From Antedon mediterranea (lineage: Eukaryota > Echinodermata > Crinoidea > Comatulida > Antedonidae): 64,000 bases of DNA. The stretch is from the NCBI RefSeq assembly GCF_964355755.1, contig NC_092671.1:36845304-36909303 (forward strand), in the 5' to 3' direction. The notes under the pieces are model-generated. The model was not told the origin of the DNA and did not search any database. It saw only the letters and a program-made list of their open reading frames with translations. Positions 20,613 to 31,600 of the stretch are shown here, piece after piece (position 1 is the first letter of the stretch; every line of letters begins with the position of its first letter). A program made the translations under genes and the position numbers.

Positions 20613-21653
20613 CTAGTCCTTAGCATCTGTAATTCCACCAGCAGTAATGGCAAATGTAGCTTCATTTTCAGGCATATTTGGGCTGTCATATACTTTGGCA
20701 ATTCTCAATTCTCCTCTTCCTTTCCGCAAACTAAGACGAGTGGTTGATGCATGTGCTAAAATATGCCCACCAATTGGTTTCTTTGGATCAGCTTGAAAAC
20801 TCATGGTTGCTCCTGGGTCAGATGTCATCTGGTTTGTGATGAATACAGCTACATTATACTCTTCCGATATCTTCTGTATTTTTGACAGTAATTGCGCAAG
20901 CTTTTGCTGTCTGTCTGCCAACTCACCACGTCCACTGAAGTCGACACGGAATAAAGCCATTATCGAATCAATAATAAGCAGCTTGAAAACTCCAGCTTCT
21001 TCGTGAAACTTGGCTGCAACATAATCCATCAACTCCATTTGATGCTCACTGGTATATGCTCTTGCATACAAAACATTGTCAAGCATTGCATCATGGTCCA
21101 AGTTGAAACGATCTGCAATGTCTCGCAGTCGGTCAGGACGAAATGTGTTCTCAGTGTCAATGAATATTACTTTTCCTCCTGTGTATCCATTTGCTCCTGG
21201 TAGCTGTGTTGTGACGCAGAGTGTGTGGGAAATCTGTGTTTTTCCTGTACGAAATTCACCAAATGCCTCAGTGATAGACATACTTTCTATTCCTCCACCA
21301 AGAAGCTTATCCAGCTCTGCACTCCCTGTAGTGATTTTGAAAACATTCTTGCGTCGAATGCTAAATGATAATGCAGTTTCAAACCCAGGATCATCCAGTT
21401 TAGTTGCTGCTTCCTTTATTTTTTCCATTTTGGCTTCAGAAATTCCTTTAATGTCACAAAGACGTTTTTTAGTTGTCATCCGAATTCCTTTGATGGTACA
21501 AATTCCATGAGTTTTTAGTTTCTTTATGTCAGCTGCATTGATGCCATGATGTTGAAGCATGTCAATATCTTGAAAAAATGATTCTTCTTCTTCATCATTG
21601 TTGATGTTTGGCTCCTCTATTCCAACAACAACTTGATCTCCCATTGTATCCAT
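20613..21653 (-). CDS. DMC1: Meiotic recombinase DMC1, intronless
   Basis: RecA-family strand-exchange protein acting on meiotic double-strand breaks in the nucleus. One open frame of 346 residues (human 340). N-terminal helix-hairpin-helix region about 30-90 ([20 protein letters not shown]). The core has [10 protein letters not shown] (Walker A, 132-139), [17 protein letters not shown] (Walker B, 225-229), the DNA-binding loop regions [12 protein letters not shown] and [12 protein letters not shown], and the C-terminus [20 protein letters not shown] and [19 protein letters not shown] are DMC1-like; I judge RAD51 less likely. No stop or frameshift is seen and all ATPase residues are present. 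Most animal DMC1 genes are split by many introns, so this may be a retrocopy that has kept function, or an ancestral intron loss. RFK starts about 700 bp away on the other strand. Confidence 0.96.
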   Translation of the reverse strand: MDTMGDQVVVGIEEPNINNDEEEESFFQDIDMLQHHGINAADIKKLKTHGICTIKGIRMTTKKRLCDIKGISEAKMEKIKEAATKLDDPGFETALSFSIRRKNVFKITTGSAELDKLLGGGIESMSITEAFGEFRTGKTQISHTLCVTTQLPGANGYTGGKVIFIDTENTFRPDRLRDIADRFNLDHDAMLDNVLYARAYTSEHQMELMDYVAAKFHEEAGVFKLLIIDSIMALFRVDFSGRGELADRQQKLAQLLSKIQKISEEYNVAVFITNQMTSDPGATMSFQADPKKPIGGHILAHASTTRLSLRKGRGELRIAKVYDSPNMPENEATFAITAGGITDAKD

Positions 21654-22346
21654 TATTTATATCTTTTGAAAAATAATTGTTTTAGGCTTACCAAGTTGAT
21701 AGATTCGATCTGCTTGCTATGTGAATACAATGTGCTTTCTTTACGCTCTCTCTCTCCCCTCACACAAAAAGTTTAAATGCCTCGTCTGCCACGCGCGCAT
21801 GCACCGGACACGCGTCATCATCCAGGGTCGTATGCTGCATGCATGCTGCACACTGCACATGTTTTAAATGAAATAAACGCATTTTTCAGCGCAGTATAAA
21901 AAAGGATGGCATTTATATTACACTAATAATATTCAATTTGATTGAAATCATACATATCTTTAAAATAATTTACTTCATGGTGAGTGTTTTTATTAAAATT
22001 TATCGCGGACGACGCGGATCCACAAAAAAAGTCAAATAAAAAGGCAAAATTTAAAAACCCCAACATCATCGTCTCGCTTCACTGCACACATACATACACA
22101 CTGCTACACACACGACGACGACACGCCGTACAAAACTTTTGTGAGGGCGGATCGGTACAACGAGAACATTCTATTTTGCGGGTCTATTTTGCTATAGTAC
22201 TAGTAGGCCAAAGAGTCACGTTCAACTATTACTAATTTCCTTCTTCATATAGTAAAGTTAGTGACTTATAAATAGATAACAGGCTATATTAATTAGGCCA
22301 GAATTATTAACGAGAACAGTTATTGTTTACGCCACTCGACGTATGT
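21654..22346. promoter_or_regulatory. Divergent DMC1/RFK promoter region
   Basis: About 0.7 kb between two divergently read starts. It is richer in CpG than its surroundings (for example GCCACGCGCGCATGC near 21789) and has no ORF of note. A shared promoter is inferred from position only. Confidence 0.4.
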
Positions 22347-22451
22347 ATGCAGATACTGCGGAGAAGAACAAATCCTTTCCGCCGTCAACTACTTGGTTAT
22401 TTGCACATCAGGCCTAACTTATATAGGCCTAGCTCGAGTAGAGGTACAGAC

Positions 22452-23749
22452 ATGGAGGAAGTAAACGATTTTTCAAAACACATTCCATATTTTGCTCGTG
22501 GAGAAGTTGTGAAAGGTTTTGGAAGGGGAAGCAAACAGCTTGGCATTCCAACAGGTAGGCCTAGGTATTTTTAATTAATGTAATTAATAATAATAAGGAA
22601 TTTATAAAATTAATTTTATGAATGATTCAGCAGAAAAAACAAATCTTTTGTTTCCTTCATTATTCAAAAATTGCACTGGTCATGTTAGTAATAGTATCTC
22701 CCGATACTGTATACCCGTGTATTTGAACAATAATATGGTATATTTTGTGTGTGTCAAAGAACTATTTCTGTAAATGTTATTGTTTTTCTTAAGCTAATTT
22801 TCCAATAGAAGTAGTGAATGATTTACCAAACGACTTTGCAACGGGTGTTTATTATGGATGGGCAAGAGTCAATGATGGTCAAGTACATAAAATGGTCATG
22901 AGTATTGGCTGGAATCCATTCTACGATAACGTTAAAAAATCAATGGTAAGTATTATAGTGTCCCTATATTTTATTACCAATAATTTGGCAATACATTAAT
23001 TAAGAACAAGACATATTTCTGTCCTTTGGAATGTGCCTTGAATTTGGGCATTCCATAACCGGCAGCCGAAAAAACCTCTCTTGCTGGTATTAGTATCCAA
23101 GCCCAGGGTGATTTTTAGTAGTAGACAGCCCCGCTAATAAATAAAATACCTTTCACAATAAATCAATAGTAACATTGAATAGTTAAATTGTATGGATTTT
23201 TACTTCATATATATATTTTTTTTATTTGTCTCTTTTTTTCTCCTTTTTTTCCTCTTTTCGTATTTGTATCATTCCCGTTTTGTCAGCCTTGTATGTTTTG
23301 AGTCACCCTCATTAAACAAAGTTTCATAAAAAAATATATTTTTTTTTTTTTTTAATTTGCAGGAGACTCATATAATACATGATTTTAAAGAAGATTTTTA
23401 TGGCTCAACGTTAAGTATAATTATACTAGGATATATAAGAGAAGAAAAAAACTTTTCTTCCTTAGGTAAGATTAACTATCAGTCAGTATTTTGACAAAGC
23501 TCTGTCTACACTATTACAAATTTATGTGACAAAAAAATGTAGAAATGTGTAGAAAGAGCTTAAATCCCAGAGTCCTGGATTTATATCTTAATAATACTCA
23601 ATTATAATCATAAAGTAATAAATTTGCTTTTCTTTGCAGATGAATTGATAATGGCTATTAAAGCTGATATAGCGGAAGCCGAGAACCAATTAAATAAACC
23701 AGACAAACTTGTACATAAAGAAAATAACTTTTTCAAAGATCCAAAATGA
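22452..23749 (+). CDS. RFK: Riboflavin kinase, complete
   Basis: ATP plus riboflavin gives FMN plus ADP, the first step to FMN and FAD. Four exons: 22452-22554, 22794-22945, 23363-23465, 23640-23749, giving 155 residues, the human length. Seen: GFGRGSKQLGIPTANFP (residues 22-38) with the PTAN nucleotide/Mg motif at 33-36, STGxYYGWA-like ATGVYYGWARV, KMVMSIGWNPFYDN, and E86 opening exon 3 (ETHIIHDF), the expected catalytic base. The C-terminus ends ENNFFKDPK. The frame is open upstream to an ATG at 22347, which would add 35 residues rich in Arg with almost no acid (QILRRRTNPFRRQLL), like a mitochondrial presequence. AATAAA is at 24105-24110. Confidence 0.96.
23200..23345 (+). mobile_element. 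Possible LINE 3' tail in RFK intron 2
   Basis: T-rich run, then TGTATGTTTTGAGTCACCCT and CATTAAACAAAGTTTCATAA, typical of a LINE 3' end next to an AT-rich tract. It ends close to the exon 3 acceptor. Confidence 0.3.
23495..23563. mobile_element. MITE family A, short internal-deletion copy
   Basis: Only the ends remain (AAGCTCTGTCTACACTAT and GTGTAGAAAGAGCTTA). No CArG box. In RFK intron 3. Confidence 0.75.
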
Positions 23750-24104
23750 TGATTGAGGCGAATGCAAGGGGGGTTGTAATCACCTTATTCATTGGACCAA
23801 ATTGTGTTGGCCAAAAATGCAAATGTCTGGCCGGTATACTCATCATCTAAACTCCTTTAAAAGTCATGGTACCGACATTTTTGTGAATATGACAAATTAC
23901 AAAAGTACTGTATTTTAATCATGGATTGTTATTGGTAACAAGATGTGTTACCCAACGAGTCTGTCATTGTCAATGTTTAGTTGTTTAAAAAAAAATAACA
24001 TTTAGTCTTTCATTCGTGCTGTAAACTTCTATTTGATCAATCTAGCTATTGGATAAAGATTACTTGAAATGCTACAATAGATGTAGATACAAAAATGTTT
24101 AAAA

Positions 24105-24110
24105 AATAAA
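24105..24110 (+). promoter_or_regulatory. RFK polyadenylation signal
   Basis: AATAAA about 355 bases after the stop; no earlier canonical hexamer was seen. Confidence 0.6.
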
Positions 24111-24214
24111 TTTGTAAAAAGAAATGATCTTTTTTGGTGCTAGTTGTGAACATCGGTTTCCAAATATTTTATTTGAAACCACAGATATTCCAGTAAGCTA
24201 AATTATTACTTAAC

Positions 24215-24378
24215 GTAAGCTCTGTCTACACTATCAAACTAGTTTGATAAAAACAAAGTGTGATGTGCCCAAATATGGTAGTGATATACTTAAATATGGT
24301 AGTGATATGACATCATCGTCCATATGGGCACATCACATTTTTTTTCTCATAAAGTTTGATAATGTAGACAGAGTCTTA
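24215..24378. mobile_element. MITE family A copy
   Basis: Both TIRs are present and two CArG-like repeats (CCAAATATGG, TTAAATATGG). Between RFK and MRPL9, which converge here. Confidence 0.9.
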
Positions 24379-25081
24379 AAACATATGGTTGGGTATTTCT
24401 AGATTTTGACCCCAGGTAAAATAATGAAAATGATTAACAGATGAATACCATTTTTGTTGAGTAATATGCCTGTAGCATATGAAAATTTTGTTGCCAGGTA
24501 CATTGCAGAAAAGGGCCCAATTATGGAAAATGTAATAATGGGATGTTTATTATTGTTGGTTTAAAAATATGGGTTTTGTTGGTTTTTAGAATAATATTGT
24601 AAGGCCAGTGTATTATGGAAAGATTATGTTGATATATTTTCCATAAAGGCTGGTAATACACTGCATTTCTTATGACATGCTGGAGTGTATGGAAATAGAT
24701 TTTATAAATATTTAATATAGATAAAAACAATATGAAAATAAATTGTGTACAGAACACTAAAGTATGCATATTATATTTGATATTTTTATTTACAAATATT
24801 TGTTTATCTTTATCACAACTAGACAAACCTTGTTGGAATTACATACTTAAAACCTTGCCTTGCCAATGTTGTTTAGCAAGGCCATAGCGAAAGGTTAAAA
24901 ACAGACGAGGCAAAGATGTTTTAAATACAATTATTAATATAAAACATAACGATCTGTGCTGGGGAATTGGGGTGGGTGGTGAAAATTGAGCGAGTGCCTC
25001 GTCTGCCTACGGCCCTGTTTAATACCTTTCTCTTAGTAGTCTTTAAACTTGGCCTGTCTAGCCTGGTGTTTATACACAATC

Positions 25082-27532
25082 CTAAAACTCCTCCTCTTTT
25101 TTTGACCGTAATTGATACCTCTTTTGTCTAGCATTTTCCTGTTCTGCTAACATCCTTTCCATCTTTGCTTCTTTTGATTGGTTTATTGCTTCAACTATTT
25201 CCATGGCAACTGGTACTGTTTGAATACCATTTATCTACATTCATTTTATGGAGAAAACAATAAATTGTACTAAAAAAGAACAATAAATATGTAAGAACTG
25301 CTGTATCACATTTGAACAGAAATAACAAATGCTTTTCATAAATATCTTTCATAATTATACAAGCATTTTAGAAATTATTTGTACAGGGCTTAGATTACTG
25401 TATTAAGCTGTGATGTGCCCATATAAGGACATGATGATGTCATAGCACTACCATATTTGGGCACATCACAGCTTATTAAACTACTGTAGTTTGCTAGTGT
25501 AGACAGAGCTTTATCAAAAGGCATTTTCTACGCAATAATTTAATAGCTTCATAATTCTTATCAATAGAAGAGAGTGTCAAATGTAAAATTATTTTTATCT
25601 TTCCTTACCGTTACTTTGACCTCAAACTTTCCAAATTCATTTACAATTTCTTTTTCTGGCATCGTAAGAGCGTAGTCTGGAACCATGACGGAAAGCTAAA
25701 GAAAGATTTAAGTTTTAAAATATGTATACAGTGTAGGCCTATATGGGTGGATGGAGAAATTATGTTTGCTCTGAGATATATACAAAATAATATAAATGAA
25801 AAACTAACAAAACAATTACAAAGTGTCAGATCACTCTTGTACGGTATACTGACAAGCATTCAGTGCCCGAATGGCAGCTGGATAGAAGCTGTTACGAAAC
25901 CTATTTGTATGAGAGATGATGGGACTGATAACATCTATCTAACACCTCAAATACATTATGCATGGGATGAGTAGATTCTTGCAATATAGAAAGTGTTTTG
26001 TATACATATACTGTATATATATGTGTTTGCTTACCTTCTTTTTGAAGGCATGGAGCACATGTTCCCTTTTCAACGTCCAATCTTGATCTCGTCTCATTTC
26101 CACAGTCAATGTTTGCAGTTGTAAATATTTAATTGTCTGAAGAAAAAAAATACTCTTACTAATTACTACGTCTTGCTAATAGCAAATGTAATTACTGTTC
26201 ATAATAGGGTGGGATTTGAACCCGTGACTCTGGTAGTACAGTCAACTCTCCCAATAATGGACACCATAAAGGCCCATTCACACTAGAATGATAACGATCG
26301 ATCAAATAGATAAATATGCATTTTTCATACATAAAACAAATGAAATCTAAAAACTTTTCATTCTAGAACTATAGAATAACCATCTATGCTTCCTTTGATG
26401 AAAATGTTGTTGTCCTAGTGTAAATGGACCTTTAGATTGGCCATTTAGTCCAACAATTCTGAATGTAGTTTTAATGTGACCTTTTAGACTTCACGAAAAG
26501 TTCGATTTCCGGAGAGTTTTTCCGTTTTTTAGGGATCAGTCTAGTAATTGGGAGAGTCAACTGTATTATGGCACTCAAACTCTGCTTACCTTCCGTGCGG
26601 ACGCTGTGAGCTTAGGATCCATCCCAGACGCTATCTGGGTGTCTGCCATGTGTTTTATGTTTTCAGGAGAGGCGTAGGTAGCCAACTGAAATGGAAGCAA
26701 TTTATTCCTTCCAACTTGTTTAGTTACGTTCACGATTTCACCTTTGACACCAATTTCTGCAAAACAAATGTTTGTATTTTATTTTGTTAGTCTTTAAGAA
26801 GGAAAAAGAAAAAAAGTATTTCATATATGCAATGAATGTTTAAACATTACTACACATGGTTTTACAGAATTTATTTATTCACTCACAAGTCAGAAAGAAA
26901 CGATTTTCGTGCTACATAAACAGTCGTGACCAGCCGTGTAAAAAAAAAATAGCATGGCTTCTGTAGCACGAAAATCGTCTATAATATAAGCGACTTCGAT
27001 AACTCCAGAGGGCACCATATTTACAAGGTAAATCGGGAATAAAAATTTCCCTCTAGGCCATAGTGCGGTGATGTAAACTTTTGTCCCGATTTACCTTGTA
27101 AATATGGTGCCCTCTGGAGTTATCGAAGTCACTTATTGAAAATGACTTACTTGGAACATCCTGTAAGAGTATCAACTGTAGATCTCCTTGAGGTTTTAAG
27201 TTCTCATTTTCTGTAACGTAATACACCTTATGGCGTCTTTTCATTTTTCGTGGGAATTTTTTTCCTAATTGAGGCAAATTTGCAGGGGTCACTCGTGTGA
27301 CTACAACTGTATTCTGAAAACAAAAAGTTTTTATTTAAAAAAATAATAAATATTATTAATACGGTAGCCGTAAAGCAGAAATAAGATTTCACTATTTTCA
27401 CTTTCCATTTAACTGTGAATTATAACAATTTTTTTTTTTAAATCTTACCCTAACATGTTCTTTTACTACGGCAGATCTCCAAATAGATTGTAACAGTTGA
27501 TATCCGACTCTAGTTCCAAAGTTCCAGCTCAT
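25082..27532 (-). CDS. MRPL9: Mitochondrial ribosomal protein bL9m, complete
   Basis: Large-subunit protein of the mitochondrial ribosome, L9 family. Six exons in transcript order: 27449-27532, 27151-27313, 26590-26756, 26035-26136, 25609-25695, 25082-25234; 251 residues (human 267). The N-terminus [15 protein letters not shown] is basic and suits an import signal. RRHKVYYV and [15 protein letters not shown] lead into the L9 core [18 protein letters not shown] and [12 protein letters not shown]. The C-terminal part has [18 protein letters not shown] and a charged tail ending KKEEEF. The central L9 signature and the overall order support the call; no other L9-type gene fits. It converges with RFK and is divergent from TTC21B. 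Confidence 0.93.
25403..25513. mobile_element. MITE family A, rearranged copy
   Basis: It keeps one TIR (GTAGACAGAGCTTTA) and CCATATTTGG; the other end is replaced by an inner palindrome AAGCTGTGATG/CATCACAGCTT. In MRPL9 intron 5. Confidence 0.75.
26208..26571. mobile_element. SINE fragment plus nested foldback elements
   Basis: 26208-26240 has a B-box-like minus-strand GGGTTCAAATCCC. From 26250 the ends GTCAACTCTCCCAAT and ATTGGGAGAGTCAAC form an inverted repeat that encloses a second pair (GGCCCATTCACACTAG and CTAGTGTAAATGGACC). In MRPL9 intron 3. Confidence 0.55.
26900..26979. mobile_element. Short foldback element
   Basis: Arms CGATTTTCGTGCTAC and GTAGCACGAAAATCG are perfect inverted repeats around an A-rich loop. 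It lies next to another foldback. Confidence 0.65.
26986..27136. mobile_element. Foldback element with 51-bp arms beside MRPL9 exon 2
   Basis: Arms of about 51 bp (CTTCGATAACTCCAGAGGGC ... TTACAAGGTAAATCGGGA) with about one mismatch. The right end is 14 bases from the exon 2 edge (27151). Confidence 0.85.
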
Positions 27533-28644
27533 TTTATTTTGAATAAATTCTCTGAAAAAATGATAGATTGTTTAAAATCAACAAAGTTGTGGGGTCTTTC
27601 AACTTAATCTTAATAATAATACCCAACGACCCAATAATGAGAAGTGTCTATCGAATGGTCAAACAGAAATTTCAAGATAACAAACAAAAATGTATGTCAT
27701 TCTGGAGCACCTGAAATCTCATAGCCTAGGCTAGGCCTAGTTGTACAATCCTAAAACTAACTGGATTCTCAATACCATAGTCTCCCCCGGCCCTAATTCC
27801 TGTCTGCCCTGTCTTCAACACAAAGAGGTTCGTTTGGCCAGCAGGCTAGTTAGGCCTAGCCTTACTGGCTAAATTTATGGTTATTGTAATTATAGTAGGT
27901 TTTTAATACTGAAAATTTATAAATAAATTTTAACTATATAATAATACAATACCACACAGATAAATGATGATTAACATTAACAATACATTATTCTTACATA
28001 AATATTTTGGCCTGCTAAAAAAAAACATGTGAATAAACTTTTTAAAGACAGATTTAACCAAAACAGCGCCACCAACGGACATCGTCTTACCAACCATCAA
28101 CAACCCAAATTCCAGAACTTCTAAATCTGATGAGCTAATTTACCATATTTTATGGGGCTATAATACTTTATTTAATATACAGTAAGTATCAAATTGGAAA
28201 CAAATAGTATGTACATGTTTGTTTTGAACATTTTATTGTAATTCATTCTGAAATATAATGTTAGAAAGCTAGGCCTGGGTTAGGATGATAATAAGGCACT
28301 CGTGACCTGTGAGGAGAGGCACCCTCGACGCTTTATTCGTGTGAGCCAGTGCCTTTGTTCATTGGGAGTTAGCGCTAGACATACAAGATCATATATTTTT
28401 AATAAAAGATCAAATTTTTGGTTATTATTATTATTGATGATGGAATAAGAATACAAATATGAAGGTGGTTTATTAAACTTAAATTTTTTAATTTTATTAG
28501 GTTTTAAAATATATTTTGTTTATTAATTATTGTGACTGTCTTGAAATATAGAATATCATTTTCTTATTAATATTATTAACTTAATGTTGTTGATTTAATA
28601 GACTTCTAGTCAACAAGTGCATAAGCTATCTATAGAGGTGCAGC
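27533..28644. other. Divergent MRPL9/TTC21B spacer
   Basis: The 1.1 kb between the two starts must hold both promoters. It has no supported ORF, MITE or RNA gene. Confidence 0.4.
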
Positions 28645-31600
28645 ATGGCTGATTCAGATTCTACAACTTTGGTAAATTAAATATGGTTTTCCATTGCTTT
28701 TTAAAATTTGTAAATTTTATAATTAAAATATGATTTTTCAAATATTAATAATAAAATATGCAGTTTATTTATAATTACAATTATTATTTGATTAAAAATT
28801 ACTTAAAAATAAATCATAATTTATATATTAAGTAATAAATATAATCATTCATATGCAAATGTAGTTAAAATATATATATATATTATAATAGATTTCCATA
28901 ATAAACTTATTTTGAAATTGCCTGGAAAAATATGTAAATTATTAGACATCTATTGAAAGAGTTACGACATTCCGTTCATGGAAGTCACGTGGTACACTAC
29001 CGACCATCTTTGTGTCCCAACTATTCCTATGTAGAGTATGGTGTTAAATCCGTTTTATAAAAATGTATACCGTTCACAAGTCTTGAACTATCAAACTAAA
29101 CGCACACAAATAGAGTGTGCTTTGAGCATGCAATATTTTGGACACAAAAAATGGCTTCTAATCCATTCAAAGTCATAACTCTTAAAATATATGGCTCTGT
29201 AAATTATATTTATAGGCTGCCCTAAATTATTACTGTCAAGAGAAGCTATATAATCATATGCAAATTGTAGCAACGGAGGCAATCAAGAAGTATGGCAACG
29301 ATCCCTTGCTTGTCTTCTACCGTGCTTTTAGCTTAGTCCTAGAAGGTAAGTTGTCGTCAAAATCTACGAAAGAAAAAGAGAACTGAGTGACAAAATATAT
29401 CTGGAAAAACTATATCAATTTTCCTAAAAATCAATAGGCATGACGTTCTGTAAGTATACGAAATGTATGTACACCAACATTTTCAGAATGTAAGCGTTCT
29501 CGTGCTAACAAACAAACAAAGCAAGTATTTTACCTGACAAAATTCTATTTAGCCAAGTAAGAAATAAAAGGCAACAGCATACTTTATTTATAGCATTTGT
29601 AAAACATTTAAAACGAAAATACAATAAAGTAGGTAGTTTTCACTTTCATAATACTGAAATTACTAATTAACAGAAAGTATTTGATGTTGTATTTTGAATG
29701 TGTATTCAGGTCGTCTTTCTGAAGGCATGCGAGATCTAGAAACGCTGAAAGATAAATTAGACGTGAACATATGTTCTACGATGGCTCTAATGTACGCTCA
29801 CAAACGCATGAAAACAGTCGGTAAGTGTCACACATATCCTGCTCAGCTGTTATTGGTGTACTAAATAAGAAGTAAATTTGTTGTATATCAGTTTAACTTT
29901 GGCCAAAATAGCTTTACAAAAAATAAGATTGTACCAAAGTATTTAAAATGATGACGATTTGATTTTTTTTCAGATCGCGAGGCTGTACAAGAATTAGATG
30001 CCAAATTAAAAGAAGAAAGGCGCTCAGCAGGAGAAAAGGTTTAGTTTGTTAATAAATTAATTATATAGTATTTATACGTCAAGTAAACGGAAACAATGGT
30101 TTGATTGGTTATCAGTGAATAGTCTTGTTAAGTATCTTTTTTTGTTTGTTTTAGGGCTTACTGTTTGGCGCTACTTTCCTGTGGCATAGTGGTCGTCACG
30201 ACAAAGCGAGGGAGTATGTCGACAGAATGCTTAAAGCGTCACCATCAGCAAAAGAGGTTATATGTCAATATTGATATTAATAACTGTAATAGATTTGTTT
30301 TGATTATAATGGTCTTCATAAAATAAATAAACTGTGAACTGTGTTAATTTTATAATGTCACTGTTCTTCAGGGTCAAATTTTGAAAGGTTGGATTGACCT
30401 AACGAGTGGAAGAGAACCTGCAGTAAAAAAGTCGGGAAAATATTTTGAAGAAGTTTTAAAGTAAGTTGTGAATATAAACTAAAGTAAATTGAAAGATAAG
30501 ATGAATACAATGCATACTATATTAAGCCCTGTGTACACTATCAAACTAGTTTGTGATGTGTGATGTGCCCAAACATGGTAGTGATATGACATCATCATGT
30601 CCATATATGGGCACATCACATTTTTCACATAATGTTTGATAGTGTTACACCTTATTGAAAGTTTCACATTTTCTTTTATCAGGAACTCAAAAGAGCTTGA
30701 AGCATTGCTTGGAAAGACACGTTTTCTTGTAATGCGGCATAATTTCAGTGGCGCCCTCGAGGTTATAAATCAAGCAGTTGTTGCATTTCCTGGTTGTATT
30801 CCAGCTCTTATTGAGAAGATGCGTGTGCAGCTTGCACAGGGTGACTGGGAACAAGCGCTTGACACTGCAAACAGGTATAGTTTTAAAATACTTGAATCAC
30901 AGCCACATACTGAAGCACCTGATCAGAACACTGAAGATGACCCTATGTTTGAATACTGTCTCTTAAAACAGAACACGCTTGAGTCAAATGAATAAAACAA
31001 ACAATATGTTTGAATTGGCTAGTTTTCATGAATGTGGGACATATTAGAACTCAAGAAAAGTCTGGCATTGGGAGAGCTTCTGGTTTTCAGAGAGTCCGGT
31101 ATTGGGAGAGTTAGTTATTAGTAGTAAGAAATTTCTTTTTTATATAATACTGAACCTTGTATTTTGTATCAGAGCATTGAACCAATCCACTCACTGTTTG
31201 GAAGCTGTGCGTGTCAAGATCCTCTACCTCCTAAGTAGAGAGGGTAACTGTGAAGAGGTATGAGTCATTTTATCACACAAACTCATAAAGAAAAATCTGT
31301 ATAGTAATGATGGGTACTCTAAATACTCACCTTTAACAACTGTACATTTTGAGAGTTAAGCTCTGTCTACACTATCAAACTAGTTTGACAAAAAAAGTGT
31401 GATGTGCCCAAATATGGTAGTGATATCCCTAAATATGGTAGTGATATGACATCATCATGTCCATATATGGGCACATCACATTTTTTGTCACATAAAGTTT
31501 GATAGCGTAGACAGAGCTTTAGAAACTATTATAAAAATTGTTTAATCATTAGTATAAAATATTGACCCTAGTGACCCTTGTACTATATTAAAGTCTACTA

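Noticed and set aside
27053-27292. MRPL9 exon 2 ending inside the foldback (frame continues to 27053)
   Set aside because: A consensus donor at 27145-27150 and the L9 family sequence in the next exon fix the boundary; the continuation is the element.
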